Part shown: positions 34,756 to 42,116 of the stretch, in pieces | Layout of the letters: every line of letters starts with the position of its first letter | Numbering within the stretch: the first letter of the stretch is position 1 | Assembly (NCBI RefSeq): GCF_018966525.1 | Contig: NZ_CP076607.1 | Span: 1,240,001 to 1,304,000, forward strand | Source of the DNA: Paenibacillus sophorae | GTDB lineage: Bacteria > Bacillota > Bacilli > Paenibacillales > Paenibacillaceae | DNA length: 64,000 nucleotides | Reading direction: 5' to 3' | Notes under the pieces: model-generated | Seen by the model: only the letters and a program-made list of their open reading frames with translations | Databases searched by the model: none | What the model was told of the DNA's origin: nothing | Made by a program: the position numbers and the translations under genes

Positions 34756-36546
34756 ATGAATAGCAGCATCCGTAACCGCTTATTGGTCATGCTTCTCGTA
34801 TTTATTATTGTGCCCTATTTCATTTCGGTACTGGCCATCTATTTTCATACCAAAGAAAAGGTAGAGCAGCACGAATATCGGATCAGCGAGGTTCAGCTTC
34901 AAAAGGGCAGTGAAGAGCTCGGACAATATTTTCAGGATATGGTCAATTTGCCGTATATTTTATACCTTAATCCCGGGTTATTCCGGATATTCGAAAGAGG
35001 CTTTGATAAAGAAATTTACTCGAATCAGCTTGAAGTTGATAAATGGTTTCAAGCCTTTTATCTGATGCGCAGAGAAATTCACCAAGTTCGGTTTTTTATC
35101 GTAAAGGACGGGGATTCTTTTACCGTTTACGATGCTAAGGTGAGTGCCCGCAAGAAGCAGCCTGATTTATCGGAAAGTCCTCCCATTCGGCACTTGATTA
35201 AATCCGACTCCAATTTTTTGATTGAACCGCCGCATTTGATCCGGAATTATAATGGTTCTGCCGTTATGCCAATGTCGGATCGGACGTTGGTGATGACGAT
35301 ACATCATAAAATCAAAAATATACTCTCCAACGAATTTTTAGGGGTCGTCACCATGGATATCGACTTAAGCCGGTTTTCCACCATTTGCAGCCGATTTCTG
35401 AAGGAAGGCGAATTGGTATTACTTACGGATGAGAATGGGACCATCGTCTATTCAACCGATCAAACGCTGATGGGGAAACCTTGGAAGATCGGTTCCGGAT
35501 TGTCTTTAACAAGTGGAAGATCAGGCGATATTACGATGTCCAAGCCGCTTCCGGGTGAGTTTAAGGATTGGCATTTGGTCAAGGTGACTTCAAGCGGCAA
35601 CTTATACCGCGATGTACGGCAAACGGCGTATATTAGCGCCTTTTTTGGTGTGGTTGTCGTGATTTTGGGGCTTATTATGATTCATTTTATTTCCAATAAG
35701 ATCACTCGTCCTATTCAGTTGTTAAGCAAAAAAGTCCGAAAGATTGAAGGAGGGCATACGAATATTTGGTTTAATGATACCGGCCGTGACGAAATCGGTC
35801 ATTTGGAGAGGCACATCAAGGATATGATGGAACGAATCAACCTGTACATTGATAGAGAATATCGGCTGGAACTTGAGAACAAAACGAACCAATACCGAGC
35901 GATTCAATCTCAAATCAACCCGCATTTTCTACATAATGCTTTGCAATCCATCGGTGCGGTTGCCCTTCGTTCCCAAACTCCGCAAATTTATCAATTGGTG
36001 ACTTCCTTGTCGAAAATGATGCGGTATACGATCCGAATGGACAATTGGGCTTCGATTCGTAATGAAGTGGACTATGTGAAAGCATATTTAGATCTGCAAA
36101 AAGAACGGTTTCGGGTAGAATTACGCCACTCCATCTTGGTAGAAGATTCCATAATGGACATGTCGGTCCCGGTCATGATTTTACAGCCTCTCGTTGAAAA
36201 CTTCTTTAAGCATTGTTTTGAAGAAGGGCATTATGGTTCGCATCTCAGCATTCGGGGATGGCTTCAAGAAGGGGATGTGAAACTTGTTGTGGAAAATGAT
36301 GGCCCCGGCTTGTCCCTCGAAGAGTTGAACGAATTGAGAAGGAAATTGTACGCAGTCGGCCACGACGCAGCATCACCTAATAACCGGATCGGTCTGAAAA
36401 ATATACATGATCGGTTAATATTGAACTACGGTTCTTGCGGAGGCCTGAAGGTGGATTCGAATCCCGGCGGAGGATTTACCGTCCTTATTACAATTCCAAC
36501 CCAATCAAAGGAGGACGATAATCATGAAAGCTCTTCTTGTGGATGA
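34756..36546 (+). CDS. YesM-type sensor histidine kinase (system 2)
   Basis: 596 residues from ATG 34756 (AAAGGAA 10 bases before it); the in-frame ATG at 34723 coincides with the expected +1. Helix 1 (about 10-30), extracellular sensor domain to about 285, helix 2 (about 290-312, SAFFGVVVVILGLIMIHFIS), HAMP (NKITRPIQLLSKKVRKIEGGHTNIW), His_kinase with H390 in SQINPHFLHNAL, and HATPase (LQPLVENFFKHCF, VENDGPGL, GLKNIHDRL). It overlaps its regulator gene by 23 bases. The whole system-2 block is more AT-rich than system 1, so the two were not simply duplicated in place. Confidence 0.92.
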   Translation: MNSSIRNRLLVMLLVFIIVPYFISVLAIYFHTKEKVEQHEYRISEVQLQKGSEELGQYFQDMVNLPYILYLNPGLFRIFERGFDKEIYSNQLEVDKWFQAFYLMRREIHQVRFFIVKDGDSFTVYDAKVSARKKQPDLSESPPIRHLIKSDSNFLIEPPHLIRNYNGSAVMPMSDRTLVMTIHHKIKNILSNEFLGVVTMDIDLSRFSTICSRFLKEGELVLLTDENGTIVYSTDQTLMGKPWKIGSGLSLTSGRSGDITMSKPLPGEFKDWHLVKVTSSGNLYRDVRQTAYISAFFGVVVVILGLIMIHFISNKITRPIQLLSKKVRKIEGGHTNIWFNDTGRDEIGHLERHIKDMMERINLYIDREYRLELENKTNQYRAIQSQINPHFLHNALQSIGAVALRSQTPQIYQLVTSLSKMMRYTIRMDNWASIRNEVDYVKAYLDLQKERFRVELRHSILVEDSIMDMSVPVMILQPLVENFFKHCFEEGHYGSHLSIRGWLQEGDVKLVVENDGPGLSLEELNELRRKLYAVGHDAASPNNRIGLKNIHDRLILNYGSCGGLKVDSNPGGGFTVLITIPTQSKEDDNHESSSCG

Positions 36547-37780
36547 TGAGTTCAATGTGCGTGATGTGATTCGGTATTTGGGACAATGGGATCAACTGGG
36601 CGTGACGGAAATTTGGGAAGCCGGCAACGGGGAAGAGGCCCAAACCATTATTGAAAGGGAGCGGCCCGAAATTATATTTGCCGACATCAAAATGCCCAAA
36701 GTCACCGGTATACAGCTTTTGGAGTGGCTAAACCAGCAAGCTTATACCGGAAAAGTAATTATTGTCTCGGGGTATGATGACTATTCTTATATGCGCAAAG
36801 CCATACAATGCTCCAGCTTTGATTATTTATTGAAGCCTGTTGAAGCAGATGCCTTAAATACGGTCTTGGAGAGCGCCATATTTGCCTGGAAACGTGAGGA
36901 AGCCGAACGGCGAAGCGACTCCGTCGTTGCCCAAGAGGCCGAAAGGCTGCGCAGGAACCGGTTAATTACGGCAGCCTGTGAAGAAGAGCCTTGGAATGGG
37001 GAGGATCTGGCGGGGTACCTTCCGAAGGCGGATGCCTATGATCTGACCCTGGTCTATTTTTACCATACTCACAGCGCCGATACTTACATCAATCTGCTCG
37101 CTGAGGAGATGATGAGTCAGGAGTGGGGCAATGCGTTTGTTCCGCAAAACGATGATTGCATAGGTCTTGTGATCAGCTCGCGCGGCAGCAAGCTCTCTAT
37201 AGAGCAATGGATTTCAAACCACTTTGATATTCCGGTACGGCTGGTTAGCGGCGGCCCGTTAACATCCTTACAAGATCTGCCGAGTGCTTATCAATCGGCC
37301 AAAAAAGCGATGGAGCTGCAGAATTTCAGGACCATTCATCGTCTAAGCGATTTAGATGACGCACGGCGGATGGATGACATCGTCTCCTATTTGGAGGAGC
37401 ACTATACAGAGGAACTTTCTTTGGATAAGTTAGCCAATCGTTTCTTTCTAAGCCGGGAGCATATTTGCCGCCGGTTTAAACAAGAGCAGGGGATCAACCT
37501 ATCCAATTATTTAATTCAATTAAGAATTGAACAAGCCAGACGATGGCTTAGTCAAACGGAAGAAAGAATTTACTCGATTGCAGTGAACCTGGGGTATCAA
37601 AATGAAAAGTATTTTTCAAAATTATTCAAGAAAGAAGTGGGTATGACGCCGGCCCAATACCGCGGTCTTTACGGAAACCAAAATAAAAGGAAAGGAGGGG
37701 AGATTTGTGAAAAAAGCTATGAAAATAATGTTGACAGGGATGATGGTCGTATCGCTTGCGGCGTGCGGGGAAAAGAATGA
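36524..37780 (+). CDS. YesN-type response regulator, REC + AraC HTH (system 2)
   Basis: 418 residues. REC domain (LLVDDEFNVRDVI; D54 in IIFADIKMP; LLKPVEAD with the usual K-P), short linker, then an AraC helix-turn-helix pair at about 285-385 (LSLDKLANRFFLSREHICRRFKQEQG; RIYSIAVNLGYQNEKYFSKLFKKEVGMTPAQYR). The C-terminal 30 residues run on over the ribosome-binding site and start of the next gene (74-base overlap), which is long and suggests coupled translation of the regulator and the binding protein. AAAGGAGG lies 9 bases before the ATG. Probable control of the GH31 tandem downstream. Confidence 0.92.
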   Translation: MKALLVDDEFNVRDVIRYLGQWDQLGVTEIWEAGNGEEAQTIIERERPEIIFADIKMPKVTGIQLLEWLNQQAYTGKVIIVSGYDDYSYMRKAIQCSSFDYLLKPVEADALNTVLESAIFAWKREEAERRSDSVVAQEAERLRRNRLITAACEEEPWNGEDLAGYLPKADAYDLTLVYFYHTHSADTYINLLAEEMMSQEWGNAFVPQNDDCIGLVISSRGSKLSIEQWISNHFDIPVRLVSGGPLTSLQDLPSAYQSAKKAMELQNFRTIHRLSDLDDARRMDDIVSYLEEHYTEELSLDKLANRFFLSREHICRRFKQEQGINLSNYLIQLRIEQARRWLSQTEERIYSIAVNLGYQNEKYFSKLFKKEVGMTPAQYRGLYGNQNKRKGGEICEKSYENNVDRDDGRIACGVRGKE

Positions 37781-38984
37781 GGAAGGGCAAACCAGTCAAA
37801 CAAAAGTTCATAAGATCGTTTTGAGCGTATTAAATCCCAAGGTGGAGATTGCCACCCAGTTTGAGCAGCTGGTGAAAGAATACGAGAAGGAATACCCGGA
37901 TGTGGATATTCAAATTCGGACGGTCGGCGGGGGCGCTGATGATCGTGCGATGCTGATGACCCAATTTGCTGCCGGGAAAGGTCCGGATATTTATACGAAC
38001 GGCGGATATGAGGAAGCCAAACTATGGAAAGAGTACTTGGAGGATTTGTCCGATCAGCCTTGGATCCGAAATGCGTATAATTACGCGTTGGAACCGATGG
38101 AAATGGACGGTAAAATCTACGGCATGCCGATGAATGTGGAGGGCTACGGTTTTATTTACAATAAAGATTTGTTTGCGAAAGCGGGTATTAGGGAAACACC
38201 GAGAACACTGAGCGAATTGAAAGATGTTTCAGAAAAACTTAGGGCCATGAATATCACTCCTTTCTCGATCGGGTACGCGGAAAAATGGATCCTTGGTGTG
38301 ATTATGTTAAACATCGCATTTGCGCAACAGGACAACCCTGATGCTTTTATTAAGGGATTGACGGACGGAACACAAAAGTTTGAAGGAAACGAACCATTTA
38401 CAGGGCTGCTCCAACTGCTTGATCTAACCGTACAATATGGCAGCAAGAATCCGCTGACTATAGACTACAATACGGCAGTCACCGGCTTTGCAACGGGTAA
38501 AACAGCGATGATCCAACAAGGAAACTGGGTACAGCCGATGTTGGACAAGATCTCACCGAACATGAACATAGGATTCTTCCCGATGCCGATCAGCGACAAT
38601 GCGGCGAAAAACGATGCACTCGCGATCGGTATTCCCAACAATTGGGTCGTAAACGAAAAAACAACCGATGTGAAGAAAGCGGAGGCTAAAAAGTTCTTAA
38701 ACTGGATGGTTTCTTCGGAACAAGGCAAAAGATTTATGACCGAACAATTTAAGTTTATTCCCGCCTTTTCCAATATAGAGATCAAAAATCCGGATCCCCT
38801 TGCCGCTGATATTATCAAATACGTAAAGATAGGCAAAACATTATCATGGAACTGGTTCAAATACCCTGCCGGAGTGAGTGATGAGTTTGGGCCTGCCATG
38901 CAAGCTTATATCAATAAACAAATGAACAGGGATGAGCTTCTGCAGGAATTCCAAAAATCGTGGAACAGGTATTCGGAAAAATAA
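37707..38984 (+). CDS. Extracellular sugar-binding lipoprotein (system 2, no permeases)
   Basis: 425 residues from a GTG start with AAGGAGGGG upstream. Signal with lipobox S-L-A-A-C at about residue 21, then the family 1 solute-binding fold (VEIATQFEQLVKEYEKEYPDVDIQIRT, GKGPDIYTNGGYEEAKLW, GKTAMIQQGNWVQPML, AKKFLNWMVSSEQGK). The ORF begins inside the response regulator gene and ends before a terminator. As in system 1, there are no permease genes next to it, so its job is either supply to distant permeases or ligand presentation to the kinase. Confidence 0.9.
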   Translation: MKKAMKIMLTGMMVVSLAACGEKNEEGQTSQTKVHKIVLSVLNPKVEIATQFEQLVKEYEKEYPDVDIQIRTVGGGADDRAMLMTQFAAGKGPDIYTNGGYEEAKLWKEYLEDLSDQPWIRNAYNYALEPMEMDGKIYGMPMNVEGYGFIYNKDLFAKAGIRETPRTLSELKDVSEKLRAMNITPFSIGYAEKWILGVIMLNIAFAQQDNPDAFIKGLTDGTQKFEGNEPFTGLLQLLDLTVQYGSKNPLTIDYNTAVTGFATGKTAMIQQGNWVQPMLDKISPNMNIGFFPMPISDNAAKNDALAIGIPNNWVVNEKTTDVKKAEAKKFLNWMVSSEQGKRFMTEQFKFIPAFSNIEIKNPDPLAADIIKYVKIGKTLSWNWFKYPAGVSDEFGPAMQAYINKQMNRDELLQEFQKSWNRYSEK

Positions 38985-39385
38985 GTTGAAATGGGCTGAG
39001 AATCAACAAATTCTTAAGCCTTTTTTATTTGTGAAATAATACCATATCAAGCATAAAGTTGGGTTCCCTTATCCAAGACCTATATTTATATTGATGCCAG
39101 CTTCACTTGTTCGCATGGAGGTTAAAAGCCTTGATTTCGCATTCATATTGGTCCTTTTGCCGGATGATTTGTGGTGTCCATTTAGAGGGCAATATCAATT
39201 TAGATACGTCCCGCCGCTCCTGCACCCGGCGCTGGCTATTTGAGTCCTTGTCGCTATTGCTCGAAATCCGCTCGTTAACCTAACATGGAACATGAAATCG
39301 AAATAAATATATTCGCTTGAGCAGAGAGGGGGAGAGCATAGGAAGGGCAAAGCATGACCAATTCATTGACAAGGAGAGAAACCTA
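38985..39385. other. Intergenic region with terminator and a possible gene remnant
   Basis: After the terminator, the minus strand from 39279 to 39103 is open for 58 codons without a start codon (central part QRRVQERRDVSKLIL, end KAFNLHANK). The composition looks protein-like but I cannot assign a family; a decayed gene fragment is possible. No clear promoter for the following GH31 gene was found. Confidence 0.4.
38994..39030 (+). terminator. Terminator of the second sensor system
   Basis: Stem GGCTGAGAAT / ATTCTTAAGCC with one bulge (38994-39003, 39010-39020), then TTTTTTATTT. Confidence 0.75.
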
Positions 39386-42022
39386 ATGAAACGAAAAAGA
39401 ACGAAAAAAGCGGTAACCGCATTATTAGCAACTGCTGTTCTACTTTCAGGCAATGCCGTTTCACAGCTCTATCTCGCTCAACCTGCATTTGCGGATGATT
39501 TGGTTTTCCCGGTAGAAGCATTTAGACCAACTCCTGACAGGCCTCTTGACAAAAACCAACTGCAACAACCAATGACGGTGCAAAGCTTCGAGCAGCTGGA
39601 CAATGGCGTAAAGCTTAATTTAGGCGAGCAGGAAGCTTACGTACGGATGCTTACATCCGATGTGGCTAAAGTATCGCTCTTGAACAAAGGCGACAAAGAA
39701 TACACCTCTGTGGGGATCGCCAAAACGGATTGGCCCGCTCCTAAATTCAAAGTGAAGGAAGACGATAAGGGAATCGTTATTACAACCGACAGCTTGACCG
39801 TGGACATCAAGAAAAGCCCGTTTGGAATCAAATATATGGATAAAGACGGAAACGTCATTAACGAGGATGGGGAGCAAGGGATAGGTTACGAAAACGGGAA
39901 GCCTTACGTGTTCAAAAAGACCGATAACAACGAGAATTTCTACGGTTTGGGCGAGAAAACCGACGGGTTGAACAAACGCGGCAAGGAAGAAGGCATATGG
40001 CATCAGGACCCGTTTCCGTATGAGTCGAAATACATTTACCAATCCGTTCCGTTCTTTATCGGGTTGAAAGATAAAAAGGCGTACGGCATTTTATTCGATA
40101 ATACGTATCGCACTTATTATAACTTTGCGAAGGAAAGTGACGATTACTATTACTTCTACGCCGACGGCGGCAAACTGACCTATTATTTCTTCAATGGACC
40201 GCAGATTAAAGACGTCGTAGACCGTTATACCGATTTGACCGGTAAAATCCCCCTGCCGCCTGAATGGTCTTTGGGCTTCCATCAATCGAGCTGGGCTTAT
40301 TCCCAAAACGACATGGAGGAAGTAGCCGCAGGGTACCGTGAAAAGAAAATTCCGGCGGATGGATTGTTTTTTGACATCGAATATATGGACGACTATAAAG
40401 CCTTTACTTGGGGGAAGAAAGTTCCCGACCCTGCAGGGCTGGGCAAGCGTATGGAAGAGATGGGCTTCCATCAAGTGAATATCTTCGATCCGGCGATCAG
40501 GGCTTTGCCAGGCTACAGTGTCTATGATGAAGGGACCGCGAAGGACCTCTGGGTTAAAAATCCCGATGGAACCGACTTCCTTGGCAAGCTTTGGCCTTGG
40601 GACCCGTCTGCTCCGCCTTCCTCCGTGTATCCAAATTTCCTGAAAAAGGAAACTCGCGACTGGTGGTCCAAGCAGTACAAACCGTTTTTTGACACAGGCA
40701 TAGACGGCATTTGGAACGACGTGAACGAACCGGTCAGTTTTATAGCCAAAGACCACTGGACGCTGCCGCTTGACGCTGTCTTTGAAGATGACAACGGCGT
40801 TAAGCATACGCATGAAGAGATTCACAATACGTATGCGCATATGGAGGAGGAAGCGTCTTACAACGCATTCAAATACCTCAAACCGAACGTCCGTCCGTTT
40901 GTGTTGACTCGTGCCGGATATACGGGAACGCAGCGTTACGCTGCAACCTGGACCGGTGATAACCACAGCACTTGGGAACATCTCAGAATGTCGATTCCAA
41001 TGAATGCGAATGTCGGATTGGCTGGTCACCCGTTTGTCGGCAATGACATCGGCGGATTCACCAAAAATAAACAATTGGGCGAAATATGCACACCGGAATT
41101 GTTTGCACGCTGGCTTGAGCTTGGCGCCTTCCTGCCGTTCTCTCGGGACCACTACAATAATGACGGTGACAGCCCATCGGTTAAGCAAAACATTAATAGA
41201 CAAGAACCGTGGCAATTCGGTAAGGAAGTTGAGGATATCAGCCGTAAGTATATTTCCATGCGGTATGAATTGATGCCTTATCTGCAAAACGCGTTCAAAC
41301 AAGCGCATGAAACCGGAAATCTGATTCAGCAGCCGCTCGTATTCCAGTTCCAGGATGACCCGAACACCTATAATAACGAAGATCAATTCATGTTCGGCGA
41401 TTCTCTGATGATTGCACCGGTTGTGGAGAAGGGCGCAACGTCACGCAGCGTGTATCTGCCAGCCGGCGTAAAATGGATCGACTACTGGACCGGCGAAGAG
41501 TTTGAGGGCGGCCAAACGATCACAAAACAAGCTGATCTCGGCACGCTTCCGATTTACGTGAAGCAAAACTCAGTAATCCCGAGCCGTGAAGTCCAGCAGT
41601 ATGCCGGCGAGAAAAAGCTGACGAATCTGATTCTCGACACCTATCTTAACGGCAATGCTTCCTACAGCTACTATCAGGATGATGCGACTACAGAGGATTA
41701 CACGAGAGGCGAATTCAACGTAACCGACTTCCATGTGGAAAACAAAGGAAACCACGTCGAATTCGAACAGGACAAAAAAGTTCAGAATTACGCTTCCGAC
41801 ATTCAGTCCTACACGCTGAAGCTTCATAATGCTGTAGAACCGAAGAAAGTACAAGCCGCTAACAACAAGTATGCCGAAGCAGGCAGCATGGAAGAAATGA
41901 ATGGGCAAGAAAGAGCTTACTACTTCGATGCGAATGAACATGTGCTGTATGTCAAAATTCCGGTAAACGAGAAACAGAAAGTGAAGATTCAAACACAAGA
42001 CGATGTAGATGGAAGCAAATAA
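39386..42022 (+). CDS. Secreted GH31 family enzyme (copy 2, divergent active-site loops)
   Basis: 878 residues from ATG 39386 (AAGGAGAG 10 bases upstream); an upstream in-frame start at 39317 would mask the signal peptide. Signal ends P-A-F-A-D. Catalytic nucleophile D445 (GIWNDVNEPVSF) and acid/base D525 (TWTGDNHSTWEHL) are intact. Compared with copies 1 and 3, the substrate-site motif IDYMDGY/IDYMNEY is IEYMDDYKAF, WPGxSxFPNF is replaced by a longer WPWDPSAPPSSVYPNF loop, and AVF by VSF after the nucleophile. About ten extra residues also follow the signal peptide. These changes suggest a different linkage or acceptor preference. The C-terminal region (about 620-878) is very like copy 3. 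Confidence 0.92.
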   Translation: MKRKRTKKAVTALLATAVLLSGNAVSQLYLAQPAFADDLVFPVEAFRPTPDRPLDKNQLQQPMTVQSFEQLDNGVKLNLGEQEAYVRMLTSDVAKVSLLNKGDKEYTSVGIAKTDWPAPKFKVKEDDKGIVITTDSLTVDIKKSPFGIKYMDKDGNVINEDGEQGIGYENGKPYVFKKTDNNENFYGLGEKTDGLNKRGKEEGIWHQDPFPYESKYIYQSVPFFIGLKDKKAYGILFDNTYRTYYNFAKESDDYYYFYADGGKLTYYFFNGPQIKDVVDRYTDLTGKIPLPPEWSLGFHQSSWAYSQNDMEEVAAGYREKKIPADGLFFDIEYMDDYKAFTWGKKVPDPAGLGKRMEEMGFHQVNIFDPAIRALPGYSVYDEGTAKDLWVKNPDGTDFLGKLWPWDPSAPPSSVYPNFLKKETRDWWSKQYKPFFDTGIDGIWNDVNEPVSFIAKDHWTLPLDAVFEDDNGVKHTHEEIHNTYAHMEEEASYNAFKYLKPNVRPFVLTRAGYTGTQRYAATWTGDNHSTWEHLRMSIPMNANVGLAGHPFVGNDIGGFTKNKQLGEICTPELFARWLELGAFLPFSRDHYNNDGDSPSVKQNINRQEPWQFGKEVEDISRKYISMRYELMPYLQNAFKQAHETGNLIQQPLVFQFQDDPNTYNNEDQFMFGDSLMIAPVVEKGATSRSVYLPAGVKWIDYWTGEEFEGGQTITKQADLGTLPIYVKQNSVIPSREVQQYAGEKKLTNLILDTYLNGNASYSYYQDDATTEDYTRGEFNVTDFHVENKGNHVEFEQDKKVQNYASDIQSYTLKLHNAVEPKKVQAANNKYAEAGSMEEMNGQERAYYFDANEHVLYVKIPVNEKQKVKIQTQDDVDGSK

Positions 42023-42054
42023 TACCGCTGCCGGAACTGCCAACTATCAATTAC

Positions 42055-42082
42055 CGGGTTGGAGACTCTTGTCTCCAACCCG
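42055..42082 (+). terminator. Hairpin between the tandem GH31 genes
   Basis: Perfect 12-bp stem CGGGTTGGAGAC / GTCTCCAACCCG with a TCTT loop, followed by TGTTTACA and not a full T-run. It may act as a partial terminator or protect the upstream mRNA end. Its stem matches that of the terminator after copy 3. Confidence 0.6.
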
Positions 42083-42116
42083 TGTTTACAAAGTCATTAT
42101 GAAGGAGAGAAACCAA

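Noticed and set aside
40091..41386. Long minus-strand open frame (431 codons) antisense to GH31 copy 2
   Set aside because: Its translation has no family features, and it mirrors conserved GH31 codons; similar long antisense frames occur opposite the other two GH31 genes.
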